64,000 nucleotides of DNA. It comes from Chryseobacterium sp. CH21. Its GTDB lineage: Bacteria > Bacteroidota > Bacteroidia > Flavobacteriales > Weeksellaceae. Positions 44,441 to 54,500 of the stretch are shown here, piece after piece; the stretch's first letter is position 1; every line of letters begins with the position of its first letter. Both the position numbers and the translations under genes were made by a program. The DNA lies in NCBI RefSeq assembly GCF_004119445.1, contig NZ_QICI01000034.1:1-64000 (forward strand), read 5' to 3'. The notes beneath the pieces are model-generated. The model was not told the DNA's origin. It did no database searches and saw only the letters and a list, made by a program, of their open reading frames with translations.

Positions 44441-45331
44441 ATGATGCTGGAAAAGTTTTTAGAATACTTACAATTCGAAAAAAGATATTCTCCTCATACC
44501 GTTACAAGCTACAAAAAAGACCTTGAAGACTTTTCCCATTTCTATCTTCGAACAGAATCCTCCGACAATTTAGCCAAAGCAGACAAGAAAATTATCCGAA
44601 ATTTTATTGTTGAACTAAGTGAAAATGATATTTCCAAAAGAAGTATCAATAGAAAATTGTCCTCTCTTCGTAGTTTTTATCTTTATCTTTTAAAAATAGG
44701 TGAAATTAGTGTTTCTCCTACAGAAGGTATCTCTTCCCTAAAATTTTATGCTGAAAAACAGATTCCTATGTCTAAAGAGGAAATGGAAGACCTTAATGAT
44801 AAGGTATTTGAACAGATGCATGATGTGCTTGAAAAATGTATTATGGAGGTGCTTTATCAAACAGGGATGCGTAAAGCTGAGCTTTGTGGCCTGATATTTG
44901 AGAATGTTGATTTATATGGAAATGAATTAAAAGTAATAGGAAAGGGAAATAAAGAAAGGGTAATTCCTATTTCCAATGAATTGTCTGAACTTCTTAAAAG
45001 TTATCTGGAAATAAGAAATCCACAGACAGAATTTAAATCATATTTTTTCGTGAATAAGAAAGGGAAAAAACTCGGTGAAAAATTTGTTTATGTGGTAGTT
45101 AATAAGTACCTTAGTCTTATAACAACGAAAGAAAAAAAAAGTCCTCACATCCTTCGGCATAGCTTTGCTACACACGTTTTGGATAATGGGGCGGAGATCT
45201 CCAAAGTGAAAAAAATATTAGGGCATTCCAGTCTTGCCAGTACTCAAGTCTATACGAATGCTAATATTGAACAATTGAAAAAAGTGTTTAATCAGGCTCA
45301 CCCTCGAGCATCAAAAAAAGAAGAATTATGA
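44441..45331 (+). CDS. xerC: Tyrosine recombinase XerC/XerD-type
   Basis: A 296-residue recombinase of the Xer family that resolves chromosome dimers at dif. The N-terminal core-binding domain (LEYLQFEKRYSPHTVTSYKK) and catalytic domain are complete: R in TGMRKAELCGL, H-x-x-R in ILRHSFATHVLD, H in LGHSSLASTQ and the nucleophile in VYTNAN. It overlaps hpf by 4 bp, as is common in Bacteroidota. It is distinct from the element integrase at 16208. Confidence 0.92.
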   Translation: MMLEKFLEYLQFEKRYSPHTVTSYKKDLEDFSHFYLRTESSDNLAKADKKIIRNFIVELSENDISKRSINRKLSSLRSFYLYLLKIGEISVSPTEGISSLKFYAEKQIPMSKEEMEDLNDKVFEQMHDVLEKCIMEVLYQTGMRKAELCGLIFENVDLYGNELKVIGKGNKERVIPISNELSELLKSYLEIRNPQTEFKSYFFVNKKGKKLGEKFVYVVVNKYLSLITTKEKKSPHILRHSFATHVLDNGAEISKVKKILGHSSLASTQVYTNANIEQLKKVFNQAHPRASKKEEL

Positions 45332-45618
45332 AGATTTCAGTTCAATCAATTGGTTTAACACCACACGAACCACTAGAGTCACACATTGACAAAAAAGTAA
45401 GCAAATTGGATACCTTTTATGACAAAATTCAGGAGTGTAAGGTATTTTTAAAAGTAGAAAATAACGCTGATAAAGCCAATAAAACTGCTGAGATTATTTT
45501 GGCGGTTCCGGGAGACGATATTGTAGTAAAGAAGACATCCGCGAGTTTTGAAGAAAGTTTGGATCTTTGTGTTGATACAGCTAAAAAGCTACTAATCAAG
45601 AAAAAAGAAATGGCTTAG
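45328..45618 (+). CDS. hpf: Ribosome hibernation-promoting factor (short form)
   Basis: A 96-residue HPF/YfiA-family protein (GLTPHEPLESHIDKKVSKLD, VENNADKANKTAEIILAVPG, SFEESLDLCVDTAKKLL). It binds the 30S decoding site and keeps idle ribosomes inactive in slow growth. The ATG overlaps the xerC stop by 4 bp. Confidence 0.9.
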   Translation: MKISVQSIGLTPHEPLESHIDKKVSKLDTFYDKIQECKVFLKVENNADKANKTAEIILAVPGDDIVVKKTSASFEESLDLCVDTAKKLLIKKKEMA

Positions 45619-45648
45619 AAAAAAAAGTTAAAAAAAGTTTATAAAATA

Positions 45649-45680
45649 TTTGAGAATTCAAAAAATCCGTTCTATATTTG
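45649..45680 (+). promoter_or_regulatory. Promoter of the first tRNA cluster
   Basis: TTTG (45649-45652) and TATATTTG (45673-45680), 20 bp apart, lie 47 bp before the first tRNA gene. Another TAGTTTTG box lies at 45946-45953 and, in the duplicate, at 46368-46375, ahead of each tRNA-Gly. Confidence 0.65.
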
Positions 45681-45727
45681 CACTCGCAAAAAAGGAACAG
45701 CGATCTTTTGAATTCTTTTTTATATTT

Positions 45728-45801
45728 GCCTCCATAGCTCAGTTGGCCAGAGCACGTGATTTGTAATCTCGGGGTCGTGGGTTCGAATCCCTCTGGAGGC
45801 T
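45728..45801 (+). tRNA. trnT: tRNA-Thr (TGT), copy 1
   Basis: A cloverleaf with acceptor GCCTCCA / TGGAGGC, anticodon loop TTTGTAA (anticodon TGT), and T-loop GTTCGAATC. The CCA end is not encoded. Confidence 0.93.
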
Positions 45802-45819
45802 CATAAAATATAAACTTTT

Positions 45820-45900
45820 GGGGAGATTCCAGAGTGGCTAAATGGGACTGACTGTAACTCAGTTGCTTCGGCTTCGTAGGTTCGAATCCTGCTCTCCCCA
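45820..45900 (+). tRNA. trnY: tRNA-Tyr (GTA), copy 1
   Basis: An 81-nt tRNA with a long variable arm. Acceptor GGGGAGA / TCTCCCC, anticodon loop CTGTAAC (anticodon GTA). Confidence 0.93.
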
Positions 45901-45987
45901 CTTTATATTTTTATAAAAAAACTTGCAAGATTAAATAAGTTTTCTTAGTTTTGCACAGCGTTTACCAATAGTTTTGGAAACAAAATT

Positions 45988-46060
45988 GCGGAAGTAGCTC
46001 AGTTGGTAGAGCGTCAGCCTTCCAAGCTGAATGTCGCGGGTTCGACCCCCGTCTTCCGCT
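45988..46060 (+). tRNA. trnG: tRNA-Gly (TCC), copy 1
   Basis: Acceptor GCGGAAG / CTTCCGC, anticodon loop CTTCCAA (anticodon TCC). Confidence 0.93.
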
Positions 46061-46148
46061 CAAAAAATTACCTGATAAAAGTGATTTTTTTTAACACTGA
46101 AATCTGTAGAGTAGAGTTTCTCAATCAATTTCAGTCTTTTATTAAAAT

Positions 46149-46222
46149 GCCTCCATAGCTCAGTTGGCCAGAGCACGTGATTTGTAATCTCGGGGTCGTG
46201 GGTTCGAATCCCTCTGGAGGCT
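46149..46222 (+). tRNA. trnT: tRNA-Thr (TGT), copy 2
   Basis: Identical in sequence to copy 1 at 45728, with the same acceptor and TGT anticodon. Confidence 0.93.
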
Positions 46223-46242
46223 CATTTTAATATAAAATATCT

Positions 46243-46323
46243 GGGGAGATTCCAGAGTGGCTAAATGGGACTGACTGTAACTCAGTTGCTTCGGCTTCGT
46301 AGGTTCGAATCCTGCTCTCCCCA
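46243..46323 (+). tRNA. trnY: tRNA-Tyr (GTA), copy 2
   Basis: Identical to copy 1 at 45820, including the long variable arm. Confidence 0.93.
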
Positions 46324-46409
46324 CATTTTATATTATTAAAAAAGTTGCAGGATTAAATAAGTTTTCTTAGTTTTGCACAGCGTTTACCAATAGTTTTGGA
46401 AACAAAATT

Positions 46410-46482
46410 GCGGAAGTAGCTCAGTTGGTAGAGCGTCAGCCTTCCAAGCTGAATGTCGCGGGTTCGACCCCCGTCTTCCGCT
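46410..46482 (+). tRNA. trnG: tRNA-Gly (TCC), copy 2
   Basis: Identical to copy 1 at 45988. Confidence 0.93.
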
Positions 46483-46483
46483 C

Positions 46484-46514
46484 AAAAAAATCACGCTACT
46501 CAGTGTGATTTTTT
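46484..46514 (+). terminator. Terminator-like hairpin after the duplicated block
   Basis: AAAAATCAC and GTGATTTTT form a stem around GCTACTCAGT, ending in a T-run. It separates the duplicated block from tRNA-Thr(GGT). Confidence 0.6.
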
Positions 46515-46521
46515 AGTTGAT

Positions 46522-46593
46522 GCCGACTTAGCTCAGCGGTAGAGTGCTTCCTTGGTAAGGAAGAGGTCACGGGTTCAAGTCCCGTAGTTGGCT
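46522..46593 (+). tRNA. trnT: tRNA-Thr (GGT)
   Basis: Acceptor GCCGACT / AGTTGGC, anticodon loop TTGGTAA (anticodon GGT), T-loop GTTCAAGTC. It is the last tRNA of the cluster. Confidence 0.92.
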
Positions 46594-46601
46594 CTCGATT
46601 T

Positions 46602-46626
46602 TCCCGAATTTCTTCGGGATTTTTTT
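46602..46626 (+). terminator. Terminator of the tRNA cluster
   Basis: A 7-bp stem TCCCGAA / TTCGGGA with TTTC loop is followed by seven T residues. Confidence 0.85.
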
Positions 46627-46844
46627 ATGCCCAAACTTATTATAAAAAATAAAGGAAAATCAATTTTATCCTTAAGAAGATCTTATCGTTAAACACTTGC
46701 TTAGGTAAGATGTCTAATTTACTCCATCTTCAACATTTTCACTCATGTATTTTAAATATTGAATTTGATGCCTGAAAACTTTTAATTCCTCTATAGAATA
46801 ACAATCATAAAATTTTCGTTAAATTCGTGTAAAATAAATTTTTG

Positions 46845-47525
46845 ATGAATATTCTTTTATTAGAAGACGATCTCATTCTGTCTGCAGAACTTTGCAGATT
46901 TTTAGAATCAAATAATTTTAACTGTGATAAGATCTATGACGGAGAAACTTTTCTCCGCCAGATAAAAAATAATACTTACGATCTCTATCTGCTGGATATT
47001 AATGTTCCAAAAATAAATGGACTTGATGTCTGCCAGACGATCCGTTCTTTTGATAAAAATACTCCCATCATCATCATTTCTGCCTATGGAGATATTTCTG
47101 ATAAAAAAGATGCTTTCACCCGATTGGCTGATGATTATCTTGTAAAACCATTTCAGTTTGAAGAACTTCTTTTAAGAATTAATTCTTTGCTGAGACGGAA
47201 AGCTCCTTCTGATAATTCCGATCAGGAGATCATAAGAATTGATGATCTTATTATCAACAAAACAGAGCAGAAGGTCTATCGTGGAGGAAATGAAATAACC
47301 CTTACTTTAAAAGAATTTCAGCTACTGGTTTACCTTGCAGAAGCGCAGGGAAGAACCGTTTCAAAGCAGCAGATTACAGAACATGTATGGGAACACAATT
47401 TTAATACGAATACCAATACGGTAGAAGTGTATATCAATTTCCTGAGAAAGAAAATTGATAAAGATTTTAAAATTAAACTGATCCATACCCGTTCTGGATT
47501 CGGATATTACTTAAGTCCATTATAA
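46845..47525 (+). CDS. OmpR-family response regulator
   Basis: A 226-residue regulator: receiver domain with LLLEDDLIL acidic pocket, phospho-acceptor Asp in YLLDINVPK and lysine in YLVKPFQFEELL. A winged-helix DNA-binding domain follows (TLTLKEFQLLVYLAEAQGRT, VEVYINFLRKKIDKDFKIKL, HTRSGFGYYL). I take the ATG at 46845; a TTG three bases upstream is in frame but less likely. It abuts the histidine kinase gene and lies upstream of the efflux genes, which it probably controls. Confidence 0.93.
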   Translation: MNILLLEDDLILSAELCRFLESNNFNCDKIYDGETFLRQIKNNTYDLYLLDINVPKINGLDVCQTIRSFDKNTPIIIISAYGDISDKKDAFTRLADDYLVKPFQFEELLLRINSLLRRKAPSDNSDQEIIRIDDLIINKTEQKVYRGGNEITLTLKEFQLLVYLAEAQGRTVSKQQITEHVWEHNFNTNTNTVEVYINFLRKKIDKDFKIKLIHTRSGFGYYLSPL

Positions 47526-48890
47526 ATGTCTTTAAAAAGAAAGATAGCTTTAACGATCAGTATCGCCTTTTCATTACTTTTTGGAATGGTGATGGCCGTT
47601 ATTTATTTATCTTTTAATGATTTTAGAAGGGATGAGTTTAAAGAACGATTCAGGCAAAGGCTTGAATTTACTTCCCATTTTATTTCAAAATCTAAAGATT
47701 TTGAAGAAGAGGCACCTGTTTTTTTCAATGAAAATTCTGATAATATTCTTTTAAATGAAAAGATTTTAATTTTCAACGAGAAAAAAGAATTGATCTACAG
47801 TACCATCAAAGACCGGAATGTCATCTGGGACAGTGCAATGCTTAAAGAGCTGGATAAAAAGAAGGTTATCTATACCGAAAAGACCGTTCCGGAGATCTAT
47901 GCCGCACTCAGGACAATTAATGGAGAAAACTATTATATCCTTACAAGTGCCTTTGATACCAATGGAAAATCAAAGTTGGGATATCTTAAATATCTTTTGG
48001 TTACAGCCTATGTGATGAGTACGATGCTTATTGGTTTCTTCAGTTATTATTTTGTGGAAAAGTTCCTTCGTCCGTTGGAGGATCTGAACAAAGAAATTTC
48101 TGAAGTTACAGCTCATAAACTGACCACACAGATTCCTGTTGAACAGTCTAATGATGAAGTGAGCGTTTTGGCAAAATCATTTAATACAATGATTGGAAGG
48201 CTGGATGATGTATTCCAGTCTCAAAAAGATTTTACGGCCAGTGCTTCCCATGAGATCAGAACTCCTATAACAAGGATGGCTTTTCAGTTGGAGAACCTGA
48301 TTAAGTTTGAAGAACATTCTCCTGAAACATTGTCTTCTTTACAACAAATTCAGAGAGATGTATACCAGTTGTCGGATTTGACGAATTCACTTTTACTCCT
48401 TACAAAATTTGATAAAGAAAATATCCAGAGTATTTATGAAGAAGTGAGGATTGATGAAGCTATCTTTGAAGCTTTTGAAGCAGTAGAGAAAAGTTATCCA
48501 CACCTTAAGCTGGATTTCATGATTAATGAAGACAGTTCAGAAAATGCTTTTTTGACGATAAAAGGGATTCAGTCACTACTGGTGATTGTATTTATTAATT
48601 TGTTTAAAAATGCAGCTGTATATTCAGATAATTCCGAAGTGAACGTCATGATTACTGAAACCAATGAGAATCTTTCCATTGAAGTTATTTCCCACGGAAA
48701 TACCATTTCTGAAGAAGAGCAGACGAAACTATTTGAAGCTTTTACAAGAGGAAATAATGCCCAAAATATATCAGGATCAGGACTTGGTCTTAGAATTGTA
48801 AAAAGAATCCTGGAATATCACGATGCTGATATCATATATTCTTCTCCTAAAGACTATATTAATAAATTTACCCTGTTTTTTAAAAAATAG
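47526..48890 (+). CDS. Sensor histidine kinase
   Basis: A 454-residue kinase with two transmembrane segments (ALTISIAFSLLFGMVMAVIY and LLVTAYVMSTMLIGFFSYYF) flanking an extracytoplasmic sensor. A HAMP region (EKFLRPLEDLNKEISEVTAH) is followed by the phospho-acceptor H box (FTASASHEIRTPITRM) and the ATPase domain (SGSGLGLRIVKRIL). The ATG follows the regulator stop directly. With the adjacent metal-efflux operon, a metal-responsive CusS/CzcS-like role is likely. Confidence 0.92.
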   Translation: MSLKRKIALTISIAFSLLFGMVMAVIYLSFNDFRRDEFKERFRQRLEFTSHFISKSKDFEEEAPVFFNENSDNILLNEKILIFNEKKELIYSTIKDRNVIWDSAMLKELDKKKVIYTEKTVPEIYAALRTINGENYYILTSAFDTNGKSKLGYLKYLLVTAYVMSTMLIGFFSYYFVEKFLRPLEDLNKEISEVTAHKLTTQIPVEQSNDEVSVLAKSFNTMIGRLDDVFQSQKDFTASASHEIRTPITRMAFQLENLIKFEEHSPETLSSLQQIQRDVYQLSDLTNSLLLLTKFDKENIQSIYEEVRIDEAIFEAFEAVEKSYPHLKLDFMINEDSSENAFLTIKGIQSLLVIVFINLFKNAAVYSDNSEVNVMITETNENLSIEVISHGNTISEEEQTKLFEAFTRGNNAQNISGSGLGLRIVKRILEYHDADIIYSSPKDYINKFTLFFKK

Positions 48891-48894
48891 AAAT

Positions 48895-48930
48895 AAAAGC
48901 AACTGAATACAAAAAAGCAGTTGCTTTTTT
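48895..48930 (+). terminator. Terminator after the two-component system
   Basis: AAAAGCAACTG pairs with CAGTTGCTTTT, ending in a T-run, 5 bp after the kinase stop codon. Confidence 0.82.
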
Positions 48931-49109
48931 GTTAAACTCTGGATTGGATTTTTAATACAAAATTCAACAATTGGAGAAAAATATACTTTATTTCTTCAAT
49001 GGATTTTCTTTGAAACGGTCTGTTCAAGCCTATTTTAATATTTTTTTAAGCGTCATTTAAGTTTCTTTTAATCGCATCAAAGCAATTTTGTATTTTAAAA
49101 AGAAAAATA

Positions 49110-50351
49110 ATGAACAGAATTGCAGTGCTGTGCCTCGCCGTTTCCTCATTCGTGGCGGCACAACAGCAGATGTCTCTTTTGGAATGCGAAGAATCTTTTC
49201 AGAAGAACAACCTCCAGCTGCTCGCCGAACAATACAACATTAATATGGCTGATGCGGATATTCTGCAGGCTAAAATCTGGCAATTGCCCCAATTGAGCGG
49301 GCAGGTTAATGCATATAACCCTAAGGATAAAAAGCTTTTTGATATAGCACACTCAAAAGGAGCAGGAGTTACACAGTTGATCTATATGGGAGGTAAAAAG
49401 AAAAATGAAATCGCTTTTGCCAAATCCAATAAAGAACTTGTCCAACTTCAGTTTTCACAATTGCTGGTTGATTTAAGATCCCAGCTTCGTTCTGCCTATT
49501 TCAATCTTTACTACGAAAAACTGAAATTAGAAAATACCAACAGGCAATTAGGGTATATGAATGAACTTTTAAATGCCTATCGTGTACAGTCGGCAAAAGG
49601 AAACGTTTCCCTTAAAGATGCCGTAAGATTACAAAGCATAGTAATTCAGCTGAATCATGATAAACTGGAGATCAATAAAAATATTCTTGATTTTGAACAG
49701 AATTTAAAAGTTTTAACAGGAGTTTCAGAAGAAATAGAACCAATAATGTCGGAAGCCGAAGCCAAAGAAGCTCTGGCAGCACAGCCATTCGGTGATGAAA
49801 ATGAACTGAAAAGCAAAGCGCTGGAAAATAATGCTGATTATCAGTACAACTTGAAACTCATAGATAACAGTAAGCTGTATGCACAATGGCAGAAATCATT
49901 GAATGTACCGGATCTTACGGTTGGAGCAGCATGGGATCAGGCAGGAGGAACTTTTAATAATGAAACGAATCTGACTTTGGGAATTCCTTTGCCTTTATGG
50001 AAAGCAAATCAGGGGAATGTGGTGAAAGCAAATTATGCCATTCAGCAGAATCAGAAAAATGCAGACTTTCAAAAGCTGACCCTTGAAACGAAAGTTCAAT
50101 CTGCTTATAAAACCTGGAAAGCACAATATGATCAGCTTCAGGATGTAAAAACCACAGATCTCCAGAATATGGAACTTGTCTACAACGGAATGCTGACCAA
50201 TTTTAGAAAAGGAAATGTAACTCTAATTGAATTCACAGACTTTATGGACAGTTATAGAGAGACAGCCCTTCAGATCTATGATATGAAAAATGAAATCATG
50301 CAGTCGGCGGAGCAGCTTAACCAACTAATACAAACGAAAATTTTCTATTAA
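49110..50351 (+). CDS. TolC-family outer membrane efflux protein (CzcC-like)
   Basis: A 413-residue protein with a signal peptide (RIAVLCLAVSSFVAAQQQMS) and paired coiled helices characteristic of the outer-membrane efflux fold (QYNINMADADILQAKIWQLP, SQLRSAYFNLYYEKLKLENT). It forms the outer channel of the RND pump encoded next. The adaptor gene follows 1 bp after its stop. This order (C, B, A) is the czc arrangement. Confidence 0.88.
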   Translation: MNRIAVLCLAVSSFVAAQQQMSLLECEESFQKNNLQLLAEQYNINMADADILQAKIWQLPQLSGQVNAYNPKDKKLFDIAHSKGAGVTQLIYMGGKKKNEIAFAKSNKELVQLQFSQLLVDLRSQLRSAYFNLYYEKLKLENTNRQLGYMNELLNAYRVQSAKGNVSLKDAVRLQSIVIQLNHDKLEINKNILDFEQNLKVLTGVSEEIEPIMSEAEAKEALAAQPFGDENELKSKALENNADYQYNLKLIDNSKLYAQWQKSLNVPDLTVGAAWDQAGGTFNNETNLTLGIPLPLWKANQGNVVKANYAIQQNQKNADFQKLTLETKVQSAYKTWKAQYDQLQDVKTTDLQNMELVYNGMLTNFRKGNVTLIEFTDFMDSYRETALQIYDMKNEIMQSAEQLNQLIQTKIFY

Positions 50352-50352
50352 A

Positions 50353-51441
50353 ATGATGAAAACATATATTATCCCCGCATTGATGGTCCTTTCATTAATA
50401 GCCTGTTCCAAAAAAGAGGAAGAAAAAAATATTCACGCCAAAAAAGGATTTGAGCTGAGTAACACGATGCTCAGTTCTATTTCTTTAGCAAAAGTTGAAA
50501 AAAAGAATATAGAAGATGAATACAGCTTTTACGGGAAGATTTCTGCAGATAAAAACAGTTATATAGACGTTTATCCGCTGGTAGGAGGGAATGTGATGAG
50601 TGTAAATGTAGAATTGGGTGATTATGTGAAAAAAGGGCAGATACTGGCAACCATAAGAAGTACTGAGCTTGCAGAAATTCAAAAAGATGTAAGCGATGCA
50701 AAAACAGATTTGGTAGTGGCTAAAAATAATCTTCGTGTTTCTAAAGAACTTTACGAAGGAAAACTAAATACGGAAAGAGATGTCCTGGAAGCCAAAAGCC
50801 AGTTACAAAAAGCCGAAGACCAATTGCAGAGAGCAACAGCAGTGAGCACCGTTTACAATGTGAAAACCGGAAATATCTACAGTGTTGTAGCACCTATCAA
50901 CGGTTATATTGTTCAGAAAAGTATCAATAAAGATATGCAGCTGAGAAGCGACAGAAGTGATAATATCTTTGATGTAGCCAATACCACTAATGTATGGGCC
51001 ATCATGAATGTCAACGAATCTGATATTGATAAAATTAACCTTGGAATGAAAGCCCAGGTATCCACACTTTCTTATCCGGATAAAATTTTTGACGGAAAAA
51101 TTGATAAAATATTCAAGATTATTGATCCCCAGACCAACGCCATGCAGGCCAGAGTGGTATTGGATAATGCCAATGGACTGCTGATTCCGGATAGTAAGGC
51201 TACGATAAAAGTTTCCAGCCTGGAAAACAATACTACATTGGCGGTTCCATCCAAAGCCGTGATCTTTGATGATAATAAAAGTTTTGTAGTGATTTTTAAA
51301 TCCAGAACAGATGTGAAAATCAGAGAAATCAAAGTATTGAAACAGGTAGGAGAGGTCACCTATATTGCAGAAGGCCTGAAAGAAGGAGAAGAAGTGATTA
51401 CTAACAATCAGTTGCTGATCTATCGTTCACTGAATAGTTAG
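50353..51441 (+). CDS. RND efflux periplasmic adaptor, lipoprotein (CzcB-like)
   Basis: A 362-residue membrane-fusion protein with a lipobox (LSLIACSKKE, Cys18). The hairpin domain (SDAKTDLVVAKNNLRVSKEL and AKSQLQKAEDQLQRATAVST) and the lipoyl-like barrel halves (YPLVGGNVMSVNVELGDYVK, SVVAPINGYIVQKSINKDMQ) are seen. It links the inner-membrane pump to the TolC-like channel. It stands between its two partners in the operon. Confidence 0.9.
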   Translation: MMKTYIIPALMVLSLIACSKKEEEKNIHAKKGFELSNTMLSSISLAKVEKKNIEDEYSFYGKISADKNSYIDVYPLVGGNVMSVNVELGDYVKKGQILATIRSTELAEIQKDVSDAKTDLVVAKNNLRVSKELYEGKLNTERDVLEAKSQLQKAEDQLQRATAVSTVYNVKTGNIYSVVAPINGYIVQKSINKDMQLRSDRSDNIFDVANTTNVWAIMNVNESDIDKINLGMKAQVSTLSYPDKIFDGKIDKIFKIIDPQTNAMQARVVLDNANGLLIPDSKATIKVSSLENNTTLAVPSKAVIFDDNKSFVVIFKSRTDVKIREIKVLKQVGEVTYIAEGLKEGEEVITNNQLLIYRSLNS

Positions 51442-51510
51442 TCTTATTAAACCATTAAGAATGTTCACATTTTTCTTTAACGGCTTTTTTAGGTCATCAA
51501 TGTATCAATC

Positions 51511-54500
51511 ATGAATAAATTCATAAAAAATATAATCGCTTTTTCATTAAAAAATAAAGCATTTACCTTTATCTGGGTAGCGATTTTAGCCATCTCTGGT
51601 TTTATAAGTTTCAAAAATATGCCTATTGAAGCTTTTCCGGATGTAACCAATACCCAGATTGTCATCATCACTCAATGGAATGGGCGTAGTGCAGAAGAAG
51701 TAGAACGTTTTGTCACTACCCCCATCGAATTGGCGATGAGCCCGGTTCAGAAGAAAACAAGTGTGAGAAGTACCACCATGTTTGGACTTTCCATTGTTAA
51801 AATTCTGTTTGACGATGGGGTGGATGATACTTTTGCCAGAAATCAGGTCAATAACCAGTTAAGAACCATTAGCCTTCCTGATGAGGTAGACCCCGAAGTA
51901 CAGCCACCCTACGGGCCAACCGGTGAGATTTTCAGATATACCCTGGAAAGTAAAACAAAAGACTCCCGAACCCTGCTTACCCTCCAAAACTGGGTGATAG
52001 ACCGTGCTTTAAGAGGAGTTCCGGGTGTTGCAGATATCAACGTTTTTGGAGGACAGGATAAAGTTTTTGAACTAAGTATCGATCCGAGAGCATTGGATAA
52101 ATACAACCTGACTCCCCTTCAGGTATATGATGCTGTCACGAAAAGTAACCTGAATGTAGGAGGAGATGTGATTGAAAAAAATGGCCAAGCCTACGTAGTA
52201 AGAGGTATTGGTCTCGTAAAATCAGTAGCGGATATTGGAAATATTACCATTCAGAATGACAGTGGAAACCCTGTTTTGGTAAAAAATGTAGCAGAAGTTC
52301 ATGAGAGCTCTATGCCTAGAGTAGGGCAGGCTGCGCTGAATCATCATGATGATACGGTGGAAGGAATCGTTGTCATGAGAAAAGGGGAGAACCCAAGAGA
52401 AGTCTTAATAGGAGTAAAGGCTAAAATTAAAGAACTTAACGAAAAAGTACTTCCAAAAGATGTCAAGATGGTTACATTCTATGACCGCGACAATCTGATG
52501 GATTTTACAACCCACACCGTAATGCACAACCTTATTGAAGGAATTGTACTCGTAACGGTAATCGTTTTAATATTTATGGCAGACTGGAGAACAACCCTGA
52601 TTGTTTCCATCATTATTCCTCTGTCCTTGCTGTTTGCCTTTTTATGTTTAAAACTGGCCGGGATGAGTGCTAACCTGCTTTCATTAGGAGCGGTAGACTT
52701 TGGAATTATCATTGACGGAGCCGTCGTCATGGTGGAAGGCCTCTTCGTAATGCTTGATCATAAAGCGAAGCGTTACGGAATGGAGAAGTTTAATAAACTC
52801 GCAAAAGGTGGCTGGATCAAGCAGACCGGAACCGGATTAGGAAAAGCGATCTTCTTTTCAAAATTAATTATCATCACCTCTCTGATTCCTATCTTCTCAT
52901 TCCAGAAAGTGGAAGGGAAAATGTTTTCTCCTTTGGCTTTTACACTGGGATTTGCATTAATGGGAGCTTTGATATTCACCTTAACATTGGTTCCTGTTCT
53001 TTCACACATTCTTTTAAATAAAAATGTAAGAGAAAAAAATAATCCGTTTGTTAACTTCTGGGACAGAATCGTTTTAAAAGGCTTTAATTTAACATTCAAG
53101 CACAAAAAGATGAGTATGATTGTGGCAATTTCCTTTTTGGCTGTCACTTTATTCTCAGGTAAATTTTTAGGAACAGAATTCCTTCCGCAATTGAATGAAG
53201 GGTCATTGTGGATTACTGCAGAAATGCCAATGAGTTCCTCACTAAAAGAATCTCTGAAAACAGCAGATCTTTTAAAGAAAGATATTATGAGCTTTTCCGA
53301 AGTGACAGATGTTCTGGCACAAACAGGAAGAAGTAATGACGGAACAGATCCCAACGGATTCGGATTTGTACAGTTCGCCGTAAACCTTAAGCCAAGGGAA
53401 GAATGGAAACGTAAAATTACTTACGATGAATTGATCAATGAAATTGACAAAAAGCTAAGAAGTTATCAGGGAATTACTTTCAATTATTCCCAACCTATTT
53501 CGGATAATGTAGCAGAAGCGGTAGCTGGTTTTAAAGCAGAAAACGGAATCAAAATCTATGGTGATAATCTGGAAACCCTGGACAAGCTAGCTCATGAAGT
53601 TTTATTAAAGATTAAAGATGTAAAAGGGGTAAAAGATCCGGGAATAATTAAAAATATCGGCCAGCCGGAAGTAAGTGTTGTTTTGGACAGAGATAAAATG
53701 GCCGCTTACGGAGTAATGCCCGCAGATGCACAAGCTGTATTGGAAATGGCGTTTGGAGGAAAAACGGCTTCAGAAATGTTTGACGGGGAAAGAAAATTCC
53801 CGATCCGTCTTCGTTATTCCCAGGAATACAGAACCAATGAAAATGATATTGCCGCTTTGATGGTTCCTACACAGGATGGAGCAAAAATTCCATTAAAAGA
53901 AATAAGTACCATCGTTAAAGACAATGGAGCCGCATTTATTTACAGAGACAATATCAAACGATATATTGGAGTTAAATTTTCCATTCGTGATCGGGATTTG
54001 GGAAGTACAATTGCCGATGCTCAGAAAAAAGTGGAAACCATTGAACTCCCGGACGGGTATTCTGTAGGGTGGACAGGCCAGTTTGAAAACCAACAGCGTG
54101 CCTCGCACAGGTTGGCACAGGTAGTGCCTGTGAGTATTTTAATGATTTTCTTCCTGTTGTTTATTCTGTTTGGAAATATGAAAGATTCTCTTCTTGTATT
54201 AGCGAATGTACCATTTGCTTTGATAGGAGGGATTATAGCCCTGCATGTTACCGGAATCAATTTTGGAATCTCTGCCGGAGTAGGGATGATTGCCCTTCTG
54301 GGAATCTGTATCCAGAACGGGGTAATTCTTATCACGGAGTTTCACCAGAACGTTAAAGAGGGGATGGACATAGATACTGCGATATTAAATGGGGTAAAAT
54401 CCAGAACCAGACCTGTAATTATGACAGCTCTTATGGCTTCTATCGGATTAATGCCGGCAGCTTTGTCTACAGGAATCGGATCGGAATCCCAGAAACCTCT

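Larger units (their letters stand above)
45728..46482 (+). repeat. Tandem duplication of a Thr-Tyr-Gly tRNA block (about 422 bp)
   Basis: tRNA-Thr(TGT), tRNA-Tyr(GTA) and tRNA-Gly(TCC) occur twice in the same order, 421-423 bp apart. The tRNA genes are identical and much of the spacer is too, including the stretch ending in TTTTGGAAACAAAATT before tRNA-Gly. This is a recent duplication or one maintained by gene conversion. Confidence 0.95.

Noticed and set aside
46842..46844. TTG as the start of the response regulator
   Set aside because: An ATG follows directly in frame and gives the standard family start.
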